A DNA stretch of 12,215 nt from CAVALG01 sp045576295 (lineage in GTDB: Bacteria > Bacillota > Clostridia > Oscillospirales > Acutalibacteraceae): positions 1 through 12,215 of the forward strand of contig JAZNGF010000025.1 in assembly GCA_045576295.1 (NCBI GenBank), in the 5' to 3' direction. The translations under genes were made by a program, and so were the position numbers. Positions 5,269 through 11,590 of this stretch are shown here, piece by piece (position 1 is the stretch's first letter; the number at the start of each line of letters is the position of its first letter). Under the pieces are notes generated by a model. That model did no database searches. It saw only the letters and a list, made by a program, of their open reading frames with translations, and was not told the DNA's origin.

Positions 5269-6228
5269 GTGAAAAATATGAGATGTTGGCTTATTATAGC
5301 AACTTTGCTTATATTGATTGGATGCGTAATTTTCGCGGGAGTGATGACAATGTTTAAATGGGATTTTACAAAATTTCAAACTACTAAGTTTGAAACCAAT
5401 AATTATCAAATTACTGAGGATTACAAAAACATATCAATTATTGCAGATGTTGCAGATATTGTGTTTGTGCCTTCTGAAACCTTGAAAAGCTCGGTGGTTT
5501 GTTACGAACAAAAAAACGCAAGGCATTCTGTTAAGGTGAATAATGGCACTCTTGAAATTGAGATTGTAGACACGAGAAAGTGGTATGAACATATTGGCAT
5601 TAATTTTGGCACACCAAAAATAACTGTATGCATCCCACAAGGTGAATATGGTGCACTTTCGGTAAAATCAAGCACGGGTGACGTGAAAATACCCGAAGAT
5701 TTTAACTTTAAAAGCATTAATATATCAGAAAGCACAGGGGATGTAACAAACGGTGCCTCGGCTTTAGAAGAAATTAAAATAAAAACGAGCACGGGCGATA
5801 TATGTGTTGAAAATGTGTCTGCAGGAGCAATTCAGCTTTCGGTTACAACGGGCAAGGTTACGGCAGAGTCGATAACCTGCGCGGGTGATTTTGAAGTTAA
5901 TGTTTCCACCGGGAAAGCTGATTTAAGCAATATTGCGTGTAAAAATGTTATTTCAAGCGGAAGCACGGGTGATATCAGGTTAAAGAATGTTGTTGCTGCA
6001 GAAGCTTTTTCTATTAAAAGAAGCACGGGTGATATACGGCTTGATGGTTGCGATGCTTCTGAATTATTTATAGAAACCGATACAGGAGATGTTTCGGGAA
6101 GTTTACTTACAGAAAAGGTTTTCATAACCAAAGCCGATACAGGGGATGTGGATGTTCCGAAAACTATAACGGGCGGCAAATGTGAGATTATAACAGATAC
6201 AGGTGATATTAAGATTAAAATTCAGTAG
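5269..6228 (+). CDS. DUF4097 STGD-repeat beta-helix surface protein
   Basis: A 319-residue protein with one N-terminal membrane anchor (about residues 7-27: WLIIATLLILIGCVIFAG), then an extracytoplasmic domain. From about residue 130 to the end it is built of ~20-residue repeats, each with a T-G-D/K turn: SSTGDV, ESTGDV, TSTGDI, VTTGKV, VSTGKA, GSTGDI, RSTGDI, TDTGDV, ADTGDV, TDTGDI. This is the DUF4097 right-handed beta-helix or solenoid pattern. The start is GTG at 5269, ten bases after GGGGG (5254-5258). The next ATG (5278) would be 19 bases away. It starts 2 bases after the DUF1700 stop. Likely it is the exposed structural or sensing component of the PadR/HAAS module. No enzymatic motif is visible. 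Confidence 0.9.
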   Translation: MKNMRCWLIIATLLILIGCVIFAGVMTMFKWDFTKFQTTKFETNNYQITEDYKNISIIADVADIVFVPSETLKSSVVCYEQKNARHSVKVNNGTLEIEIVDTRKWYEHIGINFGTPKITVCIPQGEYGALSVKSSTGDVKIPEDFNFKSINISESTGDVTNGASALEEIKIKTSTGDICVENVSAGAIQLSVTTGKVTAESITCAGDFEVNVSTGKADLSNIACKNVISSGSTGDIRLKNVVAAEAFSIKRSTGDIRLDGCDASELFIETDTGDVSGSLLTEKVFITKADTGDVDVPKTITGGKCEIITDTGDIKIKIQ

Positions 6229-6268
6229 GAAATAGGCAAGGCTAAATTTTACCAAATTAAAATTTAAC

Positions 6269-6298
6269 GGCGGCAGTGAGATGGCTCTCTCTGCCGCT
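6269..6298 (+). terminator. Hairpin after the DUF4097 gene, CGGCGGCAG family
   Basis: A stem of 7 GC-rich pairs plus 4 more after one T-T mismatch (6270-6281 with 6286-6297; a G-T wobble extends it to 6269/6298). The loop is TGGC. It lies 40 bases after the DUF4097 stop and probably ends that operon, though the following T-tract (GAATATTTTAAT) is weak. Its arms are nearly those of the terminator at 220-253. Confidence 0.6.
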
Positions 6299-6329
6299 GA
6301 ATATTTTAATAGTATTTAATATATAATAA

Positions 6330-6761
6330 ATGATTGAAGAGTTTAGGAATGAAAAAGAGTTTTATATGGAGGTTTCTCAAAACATCTTGCGTTCTATACT
6401 TATGTATATACTAAGCATAATTAACACTAAAGAAGCAAAACCCATGCAGTTGATTTCCCCTAATAAAAATATTGAAAAAGCTGTTAAATTTATAGAAGAA
6501 AATCATAGGTAATATATAACCCCTGATGATGCGGCGAAGAAATGCTATGTTGATAAATTTTATTTGGCTTAGCAATTTACAAAATATAACGGGATAAGTG
6601 TTGGTAAGTATATTCTAAATCTGTGAATTAACGAGGCGCTCAGGTTGTTAAAGGAAACTGAATTTACGGTTAATGAGATATCTCAAATGTCTGGGTTTTG
6701 TTATGTTAGTTATGTTTTTAGTATATTTATATGCCGTAGGATAGGGATACAGGGTCAATAA
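6330..6761 (+). pseudogene. AraC-family regulator remnant with three in-frame stops
   Basis: One continuous frame reads as the linker and DNA-binding part of an AraC/XylS regulator, broken by TAA at 6510-6512, TAG at 6570-6572 and TGA at 6624-6626. The pieces align with the family in order: NIEKAVKFIEENHR*YITPDDAAKKCYVDKFYLA*QFTKYNGISVGKYI..., then *INEALRLLKETEFTVNEISQMSGF. The TGA sits where the conserved Arg of RINEALRLL belongs, consistent with CGA to TGA. The sensory/cupin domain expected upstream is missing, and no ribosome site precedes the first ATG, so the 5' end is deleted too. The last helix (YVFSIFICRRIGIQ) is degenerate. The frame ends inside the 3' end of the opposing DUF6512 gene (35-bp overlap). 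I consider it non-functional. Confidence 0.88.
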
Positions 6762-7251
6762 ACAGGCCGATTTTAGGTTGCACGTAGGTAAATACAACAA
6801 ATAAAAGAAGAATAAAGCAGATCGCAGCAAACGCGGCGGTTGAATTGCAGGCGGTGGTTTTTCTATTTAAAAACCTTGTTTCGAAAATATAGGCTGCGGC
6901 GGCAGAAATGAAAAATATTGCAATATTTATCCAGTCCACCGTAAAACCGAGAATGCCCTTATAGGTGTAGAAAAGAACAGGTATCAAGATAAGCCCTAAT
7001 AATATCCCAAAAAGCTTTGCACACCAAAAGTTTTGATGCTCTTTGCCAATAAAAACGCTTTCTACCAAAGCGAAAACAAACATGGGAAAAAACAAAATTT
7101 TCATATGTTCCCATGTTGATTCATTAACGGCTGAAAACGGCGCTAAAAACGGGCTTTGACCGCTTAAATCATATGCGAAATGAAGCAGTGTTCCAAAGAT
7201 TGCGGTGAATATAAATCCTGCTATTTGCCAGCGTGTTAAGGCTTTTTTCAT
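6727..7251 (-). CDS. DUF6512-family integral membrane protein
   Basis: A 174-residue membrane protein with about five to six hydrophobic segments. The first half carries LLHFAYDLSGQSPFLAPFSAVNESTWEHMK, and the C-terminus is QPKIGLFIDPVSLSYGI. This acidic/aromatic signature between helices 1 and 2 plus the FxDPxxxxYGI ending is what I associate with DUF6512, a clostridial family of unknown function. The start is ATG at 7251 because GGAGG (7262-7258) lies six bases upstream. An in-frame extension to 7290 would add MHIFIFKKMWRCC with no good ribosome site. It is transcribed alone on the minus strand and runs into the AraC remnant. No catalytic motif is evident; the conserved His/Glu/Asp residues could bind a metal, but that is speculation. 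Confidence 0.82.
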   Translation of the reverse strand: MKKALTRWQIAGFIFTAIFGTLLHFAYDLSGQSPFLAPFSAVNESTWEHMKILFFPMFVFALVESVFIGKEHQNFWCAKLFGILLGLILIPVLFYTYKGILGFTVDWINIAIFFISAAAAYIFETRFLNRKTTACNSTAAFAAICFILLLFVVFTYVQPKIGLFIDPVSLSYGI

Positions 7252-7314
7252 ACAGCACCTCCACATTTTCTTAAAAATAAATATATGCAAAAGTGGGGCT
7301 TATATGCTAAAAAA

Positions 7315-7345
7315 CAGCGGTTAGGATTTGTTATCCTTACCGCTG
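7315..7345 (-). terminator. Terminator of the plsC-gltS operon (bidirectional form)
   Basis: A 13-position stem with one T-T mismatch (7315-7327 with 7333-7345) and loop TTGTT. On the minus strand it is followed by a T-run (the A-run at 7309-7314 on the plus strand), 8 bases past the gltS stop. The plus strand also has a T-run (7347-7351), so it could stop transcription both ways. Confidence 0.85.
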
Positions 7346-7353
7346 ATTTTTCC

Positions 7354-8745
7354 TTATTTATTTTTAGTTTTTTTAGATTTAAAAATCTGTTGCCTGAAAA
7401 GTATTATATTCATAACCAAGAAAAATACAATAAATATTATCATTGTTAAAATCGGTTTAACGGGGGCAAGGGTTGCCAAGAACATCATGGGGAAACCGAA
7501 AACAATGGCGGGGAAGTTTTGATAAACCATATTATCAGCCGCCGGTGTTTTAAAATCGCCGTCGATCTCGCGCAGGAGTATTATACCTGTGCTTGCAGTA
7601 CCGGTGAGCATGCCATACATTGTGAGGAACTGTTCTTCAACGTAATCTTTAAATAGAACCTTTGCAACAATGCGGTTGTAAATATAGGTGATAACCGCAC
7701 CCACAACGCCGAGAATGAGGATAATGCCCCAATAGTTCTCTAAAATATCAAGGCGGATTGCCGCAATACCTGCAACCACCATAATATCAAAGAAAAAGTT
7801 GCTAACACGGGTCATAAGGAAGTTGTTGGTGTATTTCTTTTTAATAGCTCTTTTCTTGTGAAGGAAATTGAGAATAACCTTAATAAGCGTTGCCGTTAAC
7901 ACGCCTATAAGGAAGTTGAAACCATAAATAACCGACTTCATTCCGGGGAGTAGGCTTCCAAGCGCAAACATTAACAAATATGCTGCAACGTAGGCCACCA
8001 TAATGAGTGCAATTTGAACTGTCATTTTATCTATGCTTTCCTGCATGGGAATTTCGCTTTCGGATTCAATTTCATCAGAGTGTAAGCTTCCGTCGGAGCG
8101 TTTTGAAATAACAAGTTTATTCTTCTTTTTCATAATATTAAGGTGAATAACGCCGCCAATACTTGCCGATAAGAAACCGAGCGCCGCAATAGTCAGGCCA
8201 AAGCTTGCTCCTCCTGAAAAACCGTTGTCGGCTTCATATATTCTGCCGTAGTTTAAGGCTTGGCCTGTGCCTTGGCCGTAGCCGAAGGGGAGAAGCACTC
8301 CGGCTGCAGAAAAGAAATCTTTAATTACAAGCGCCGCTATGAGGGTAATCCCAAAGCCTACAATTGCCTGAATTAAATAGGTTGATACAGTTGTAACGCC
8401 TGTGTTAAAAATTTCGGTGGAACGCTGTTTTGTAAGTTTTCCGCCGGTTGTTTTAAAGGCTGATGCTATAAAACCTAAAGCCAAAGTGTGGTAGGTTATT
8501 ATTTCAAGGTTAGAGGTTCCTTTGCCGTTGAAAATTGAGGCATCGAACATCACATCACCGGTTATTGCCTTGTAAATCGCCGCAACTATTAAAAGAATTG
8601 CGCCGCCGAGAACCGAAGTTGGTATGAGTGAATTCTGCAGGAACGGAATAGTCTTTTTTAATATATTTCCAACAAGCAAGCTGCCAAGTAGTGCTGCAAA
8701 AAGTAATATCCAGCTCCAAACACTAAAGTCCCAAAAATTTTCCAT
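7354..8745 (-). CDS. gltS: Sodium/glutamate symporter, GltS (ESS) family
   Basis: About 463 residues, longer than the ~400 of E. coli GltS. It is a Na+-coupled glutamate carrier of the inner membrane. Two inverted halves are visible. The first contains LLPFGYGQGTGQALNYGRIYE (re-entrant glycine-rich loop) and GFSGGASFGLTIAALGF. The second contains YGMLTGTASTGIILLREID. They are joined by a hydrophilic loop (KKKNKLVISKRSDGSLHSDEIESESEIP). The C-terminus is lysine-rich. I prefer ATG 8745 because AAAGGG (8759-8754) is 8 bases from it; ATG 8751 is only 2 bases away. The start lies inside the preceding acyltransferase gene (23-bp overlap), so the pair is translationally coupled. The gene symbol names the family; substrate preference is not proven. 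Confidence 0.88.
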   Translation of the reverse strand: MENFWDFSVWSWILLFAALLGSLLVGNILKKTIPFLQNSLIPTSVLGGAILLIVAAIYKAITGDVMFDASIFNGKGTSNLEIITYHTLALGFIASAFKTTGGKLTKQRSTEIFNTGVTTVSTYLIQAIVGFGITLIAALVIKDFFSAAGVLLPFGYGQGTGQALNYGRIYEADNGFSGGASFGLTIAALGFLSASIGGVIHLNIMKKKNKLVISKRSDGSLHSDEIESESEIPMQESIDKMTVQIALIMVAYVAAYLLMFALGSLLPGMKSVIYGFNFLIGVLTATLIKVILNFLHKKRAIKKKYTNNFLMTRVSNFFFDIMVVAGIAAIRLDILENYWGIILILGVVGAVITYIYNRIVAKVLFKDYVEEQFLTMYGMLTGTASTGIILLREIDGDFKTPAADNMVYQNFPAIVFGFPMMFLATLAPVKPILTMIIFIVFFLVMNIILFRQQIFKSKKTKNK

Positions 8746-9991
8746 TTTCATCGCCCTTTACAATATTTTTGTTTCTATGATAAATATGCACATATTTTAA
8801 TGCATTAAAACGTTTGCTACCCTTAACCTGATAGATTTTTCCGCCGTGGTATATGTTTAATTTGTTTCTTCCAAGAACGGTAACGGCAGAGGTTTCGCTG
8901 AAATCAAAGTTAAAATCGTGTTCAGGAGTTTTAGCTGTAATGCGGTTCCCATAAAGTGATATCTCGGCGCCTTTAGCAATCGGCTTTTTGCGCTCGCACG
9001 GGATAACCTCTGATAAATTCACTGTTTCGGTGTACATAGGTTCATTATCATAAAGCCTAACATCTAATTTGTTTATAAAATCGCTTTGGTAATCATACCA
9101 GTCGGCAACAAAGTTTAAGGGGAAGTTAAATCCAACACCTTTAAGTTCTTTGGTTTTGGTGTAACGAATTTGCTTGCCGCATTTTTTGCACTCAATAATG
9201 TCGCCATGGCTTTCAAAGGACGAAAGACCGCAATCAGGGCAAACATAAACAGCGCGTTCAAGGTATTCGGCACATTTTTTATGTTTAAACTCGCCGTCGG
9301 CCACTGCTTCGTTAACATATAAACCCTCTTCGATAATCGAAAGGAGTTCATCGTTTGATAATGAGGCAATCTCTTCGGGGGATAAAACGCGTGAAAAATA
9401 TGCGCGCATTTTACCTTTTCGAATAACATCGCTCCACCTTGGCTCTGTGCCGTAGCCGCCTTCTATTCGGAAGAGTGCAACAGGGAGCTTTAATTTTTTA
9501 GCAAGTGTTACAACAGCTGGGTTCATATATTCGGTTCGGCCGCTATATGTTCGGTTGCCTTCGGGGGCTATACATATTGTTCCGCCTTCATTTGCAACGC
9601 GGATGCAATTAAGTATTGCCTTAACATCGCTTGTTTGCTTTTTAATAGGTATAGGAGCAATTAAATAATTAATAACCTTTGAAACCCAGCCATTAGAGAA
9701 TATATCCTCTGTTGCAAGGTAATAAACCGAACCTTTAAATGCTATACCAACAAAGAATTGGTCGAACGGGGTTTGGTGATTCAGCAGTATAAGGTAGGGG
9801 CGCTTTTCTTGGTTTTTAAGGCGCTCAATTTTAATGCCGTAACGAATGAGTATGTAAGGTGTTAGCACAACATAAAGAATATTCCTAACTATTTTATGGC
9901 GAAGTTTTATCCACTTTTTCTTTTTGTTTGACTTCGGCTTTGGCTTTAGCTCCTGCTTCGGCTTTAGCTCTTGCTTTTCTTTTACTATCAT
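8723..9991 (-). CDS. PlsC-like 1-acyl-glycerol-3-phosphate acyltransferase with C-terminal zinc ribbon
   Basis: A 422-residue protein. A Lys/Pro/Gln-rich tail (1-26) precedes a hydrophobic N-terminal helix. The LPLAT core carries the acyltransferase HX4D motif NHQTPFD (H72, D77) and the third motif APEGNRTYSGR (E144-R147, with Asn where Ser/Thr is common). The expected role is transfer of a fatty acyl chain to lysophosphatidate in phospholipid synthesis. After the core come CPDC (251-254) and CKKC (268-271), a zinc ribbon, then ~150 residues rich in beta-strand. This extension makes it about 1.7 times a typical PlsC. ATG 9991 is preferred: AGGAGA lies 4-5 bases upstream, and a TTG at 10030 would sit almost on the transcription start. 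It overlaps gltS downstream. Confidence 0.87.
   Translation of the reverse strand: MIVKEKQELKPKQELKPKPKSNKKKKWIKLRHKIVRNILYVVLTPYILIRYGIKIERLKNQEKRPYLILLNHQTPFDQFFVGIAFKGSVYYLATEDIFSNGWVSKVINYLIAPIPIKKQTSDVKAILNCIRVANEGGTICIAPEGNRTYSGRTEYMNPAVVTLAKKLKLPVALFRIEGGYGTEPRWSDVIRKGKMRAYFSRVLSPEEIASLSNDELLSIIEEGLYVNEAVADGEFKHKKCAEYLERAVYVCPDCGLSSFESHGDIIECKKCGKQIRYTKTKELKGVGFNFPLNFVADWYDYQSDFINKLDVRLYDNEPMYTETVNLSEVIPCERKKPIAKGAEISLYGNRITAKTPEHDFNFDFSETSAVTVLGRNKLNIYHGGKIYQVKGSKRFNALKYVHIYHRNKNIVKGDENGKFLGL
9942..9977. repeat. 18-bp tandem repeat inside plsC 5' end
   Basis: Two adjacent 18-bp units (9942-9959 and 9960-9977), 16 of 18 identical. On the minus strand they encode two copies of a KQELKP-like hexapeptide in the protein's basic N-terminal tail. 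Slippage here could change the tail length in frame. Confidence 0.75.
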
Positions 9992-10038
9992 ACTATCTCC
10001 TAAACCTTTAGTTAATTTTTTGCCGTACAACTATGTAC

Positions 10039-10067
10039 ATAATACTATAAATTAAGGTTACCGTCAA
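10039..10067 (-). promoter_or_regulatory. Promoter of the plsC-gltS operon
   Basis: On the minus strand, TTGACG (10067-10062), 17 bases, then TATTAT (10044-10039). Transcription should begin near 10032, about 40 bases before ATG 9991. A 10-bp perfect palindrome TATGTACATA (10032-10041) overlaps the -10 and start site. Confidence 0.8.
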
Positions 10068-10154
10068 CCCGAAATTGACACGGTTATTGCGGTTTCGACA
10101 AAAACAAACAGCGCGAATTTAATGGCTATTGAAATTTATGAAAAAATAGTTTAA
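10056..10154 (+). other. Protein-like open frame, possible gene remnant
   Basis: Between stops at 10053-10055 and 10152-10154, 32 codons read with natural-looking composition, including PEIDTVIAVSTKTNSANL and MAIEIYEKIV. There is no ribosome site, and the only ATG is late (10122). It may be the C-terminal stump of a lost gene, or chance. I cannot name a family. Confidence 0.2.
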
Positions 10155-10190
10155 AACATATATAAAAGTATAATAAAATTTGGTGGAGTT

Positions 10191-11180
10191 ATGGTAAGAT
10201 TAGCAACAGTTGGAACAAGTGGCATTTGCGAAAGTTTCTTAGGCGGTGCCGCTATTACAAATGAATATAAACTCGCTTCGGTTTATTCAAGAAGTTATGA
10301 AAAGGGCAGAGCATTTGCCGAAAAGTTTGGGTGCGAAACGGTGTTTACATCGCTTGAAAAAATGGCAAAAAGCGATTTAATTGATGCGGTTTACATTGCA
10401 TCACCTAATGTGTTTCACGTGCCGCAAAGCCGTTTGTTTTTAGAAAACGGCAAGCACGTTTTATGTGAAAAGCCGATTGTTACAAATTCGGCCGATTACC
10501 TTGAGCTTAAAACCTTGGCAAACCAAAAAGGGCTTATATATATGGAAGCCATTATCCCTCGGCACATAAGCGCATACGGTGATGTTCACAAGGCTTTAAA
10601 AGAAATAGGCAAAATAACCTCTGCCGAAATTAAATATAACCAACGCTCAAGCAGAATGGATGCCTTTTTAAGGGGTGAGCAGGTTAACATATTTGATATG
10701 TCGCTTCACGCGGGTGCGCTTATGGATTTAGGTGTTTACTGTGTATATGGTGCAGTTGACCTGCTTGGTGTTCCAAAAGGAATTACGGCGCAAAAAAATC
10801 TGCTTTGGGGCGGAGCAGATGGGTCGGGTGAAATATATTTTAATTATGAAGATTTTAATGCAGTGTTGTCTTACAGTAAAGTAGACAATGCGCCTTCGGT
10901 TAGCAAAATTGTGGGTGAAAACGGCGTTTTAGAGATTGAAATGATTTCGCAGTATGCAGGGGTGTATCTAATTAAAAACGGTAAAAAAACGTTGATTGCT
11001 GGCCATTTAAGCAAAGCGGAACAAATGAGCCATGAAGCAGCCTGTTTTGCTGATTATATTAAGAGTTTTGAAGAAAATAAAGACGATTATATTAAAGCTT
11101 CTAACCTTTGCCTTAATGTTCATGAGTGTATGGATAAAGTAAAAACGGCTGCCGGACTTATTTACCCTGAAATGCACTGA
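10191..11180 (+). CDS. Gfo/Idh/MocA-family NAD(P)-dependent oxidoreductase
   Basis: A 329-residue cytosolic dehydrogenase of normal family length. The N-terminal Rossmann fold has the dinucleotide loop VGTSGIC (about 7-13). It is followed by DAVYIASPNVFHVPQS and the hallmark CEKPIV, whose Lys is catalytic in the family. The C-terminal alpha/beta domain holds the second active-site segment HAGALMDLGVYCVYGAVDLLG. The family oxidises or reduces sugar-derived substrates such as inositol, glucose-fructose or trans-dihydrodiols. The particular substrate cannot be read here and no sugar operon adjoins. ATG 10191 is supported by GGTGGAG at 10182-10188, with short spacing. TATAAT at 10169-10174 may be its -10, but no good -35 is visible. 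The trx pair follows after 97 bases. Confidence 0.92.
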   Translation: MVRLATVGTSGICESFLGGAAITNEYKLASVYSRSYEKGRAFAEKFGCETVFTSLEKMAKSDLIDAVYIASPNVFHVPQSRLFLENGKHVLCEKPIVTNSADYLELKTLANQKGLIYMEAIIPRHISAYGDVHKALKEIGKITSAEIKYNQRSSRMDAFLRGEQVNIFDMSLHAGALMDLGVYCVYGAVDLLGVPKGITAQKNLLWGGADGSGEIYFNYEDFNAVLSYSKVDNAPSVSKIVGENGVLEIEMISQYAGVYLIKNGKKTLIAGHLSKAEQMSHEAACFADYIKSFEENKDDYIKASNLCLNVHECMDKVKTAAGLIYPEMH

Positions 11181-11240
11181 AATTTTTTAAATATGTAGGT
11201 TTTTGTTGATTTTTCAACAGAAATTGAAACAAAATCAGGA

Positions 11241-11246
11241 TATAAT
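11241..11246 (+). promoter_or_regulatory. Possible -10 box for trxA-trxB
   Basis: TATAAT at 11241-11246, 31 bases before the trxA ATG. The -35 position is not consensus, so the promoter may depend on an activator. A small AT-rich hairpin (GTTGA-TTTT-TCAAC, 11204-11217) lies upstream and might partly terminate the oxidoreductase transcript. Confidence 0.4.
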
Positions 11247-11277
11247 AAAATAAAAATAAAAGAAAGGAATAAAAATT

Positions 11278-11586
11278 ATGTCAGTTCTTGAATTAAATAT
11301 TAATAATTTTGAATTAGCCCAAAACAGCGAAAAAACTGTTTTGTTAGATTTCTATGCAGATTGGTGCGGCCCTTGCCGAATGGTTTCACCTTTGGTTGAC
11401 GAAATTGCCGAAGAAAACCCACAGTATTTAGTTGGTAAAATTAACGTTGATGAAGAACCTGAACTTGCCTCTAAATTTGGTGTTTCAAGTATACCAATGC
11501 TGGTTGTTATGAGAAACGGCGAAATTGTTAATAAGTCGGTTGGGGCAAAGCCAAAGGCCAAAATTTTGCAAATGTTAGAGGACTAA
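11278..11586 (+). CDS. trxA: Thioredoxin
   Basis: A 102-residue single-domain thioredoxin. It has the redox site WCGPC (29-33; nucleophilic C30, resolving C33), the buried acid D24, and the cis-proline loop SIPM (P73). The last is SIPT in many homologues. It is a cytosolic dithiol reductant for ribonucleotide reductase, methionine sulfoxide reductases, peroxiredoxins and similar. The ribosome site AAAGGA precedes the ATG by about 10 bases. The stop is 4 bases before the reductase gene, so the electron donor and acceptor are co-transcribed. Confidence 0.97.
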   Translation: MSVLELNINNFELAQNSEKTVLLDFYADWCGPCRMVSPLVDEIAEENPQYLVGKINVDEEPELASKFGVSSIPMLVVMRNGEIVNKSVGAKPKAKILQMLED

Positions 11587-11590
11587 CTCT

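Noticed and set aside
5660..6225. DNA-level tandem repeat in the DUF4097 gene
   Set aside because: The repeat is in the protein (TGD turns); at DNA level the units have diverged too much to be a recent tandem array.
7252..7290. Upstream start for the DUF6512 protein
   Set aside because: The extension covers the GGAGG that serves ATG 7251, and the added residues do not look like family sequence.
9992..10030. Upstream TTG start for the PlsC-like protein (13 extra residues)
   Set aside because: It would lie about two bases from the predicted transcription start and has no ribosome site; ATG 9991 has AGGAGA at good spacing.
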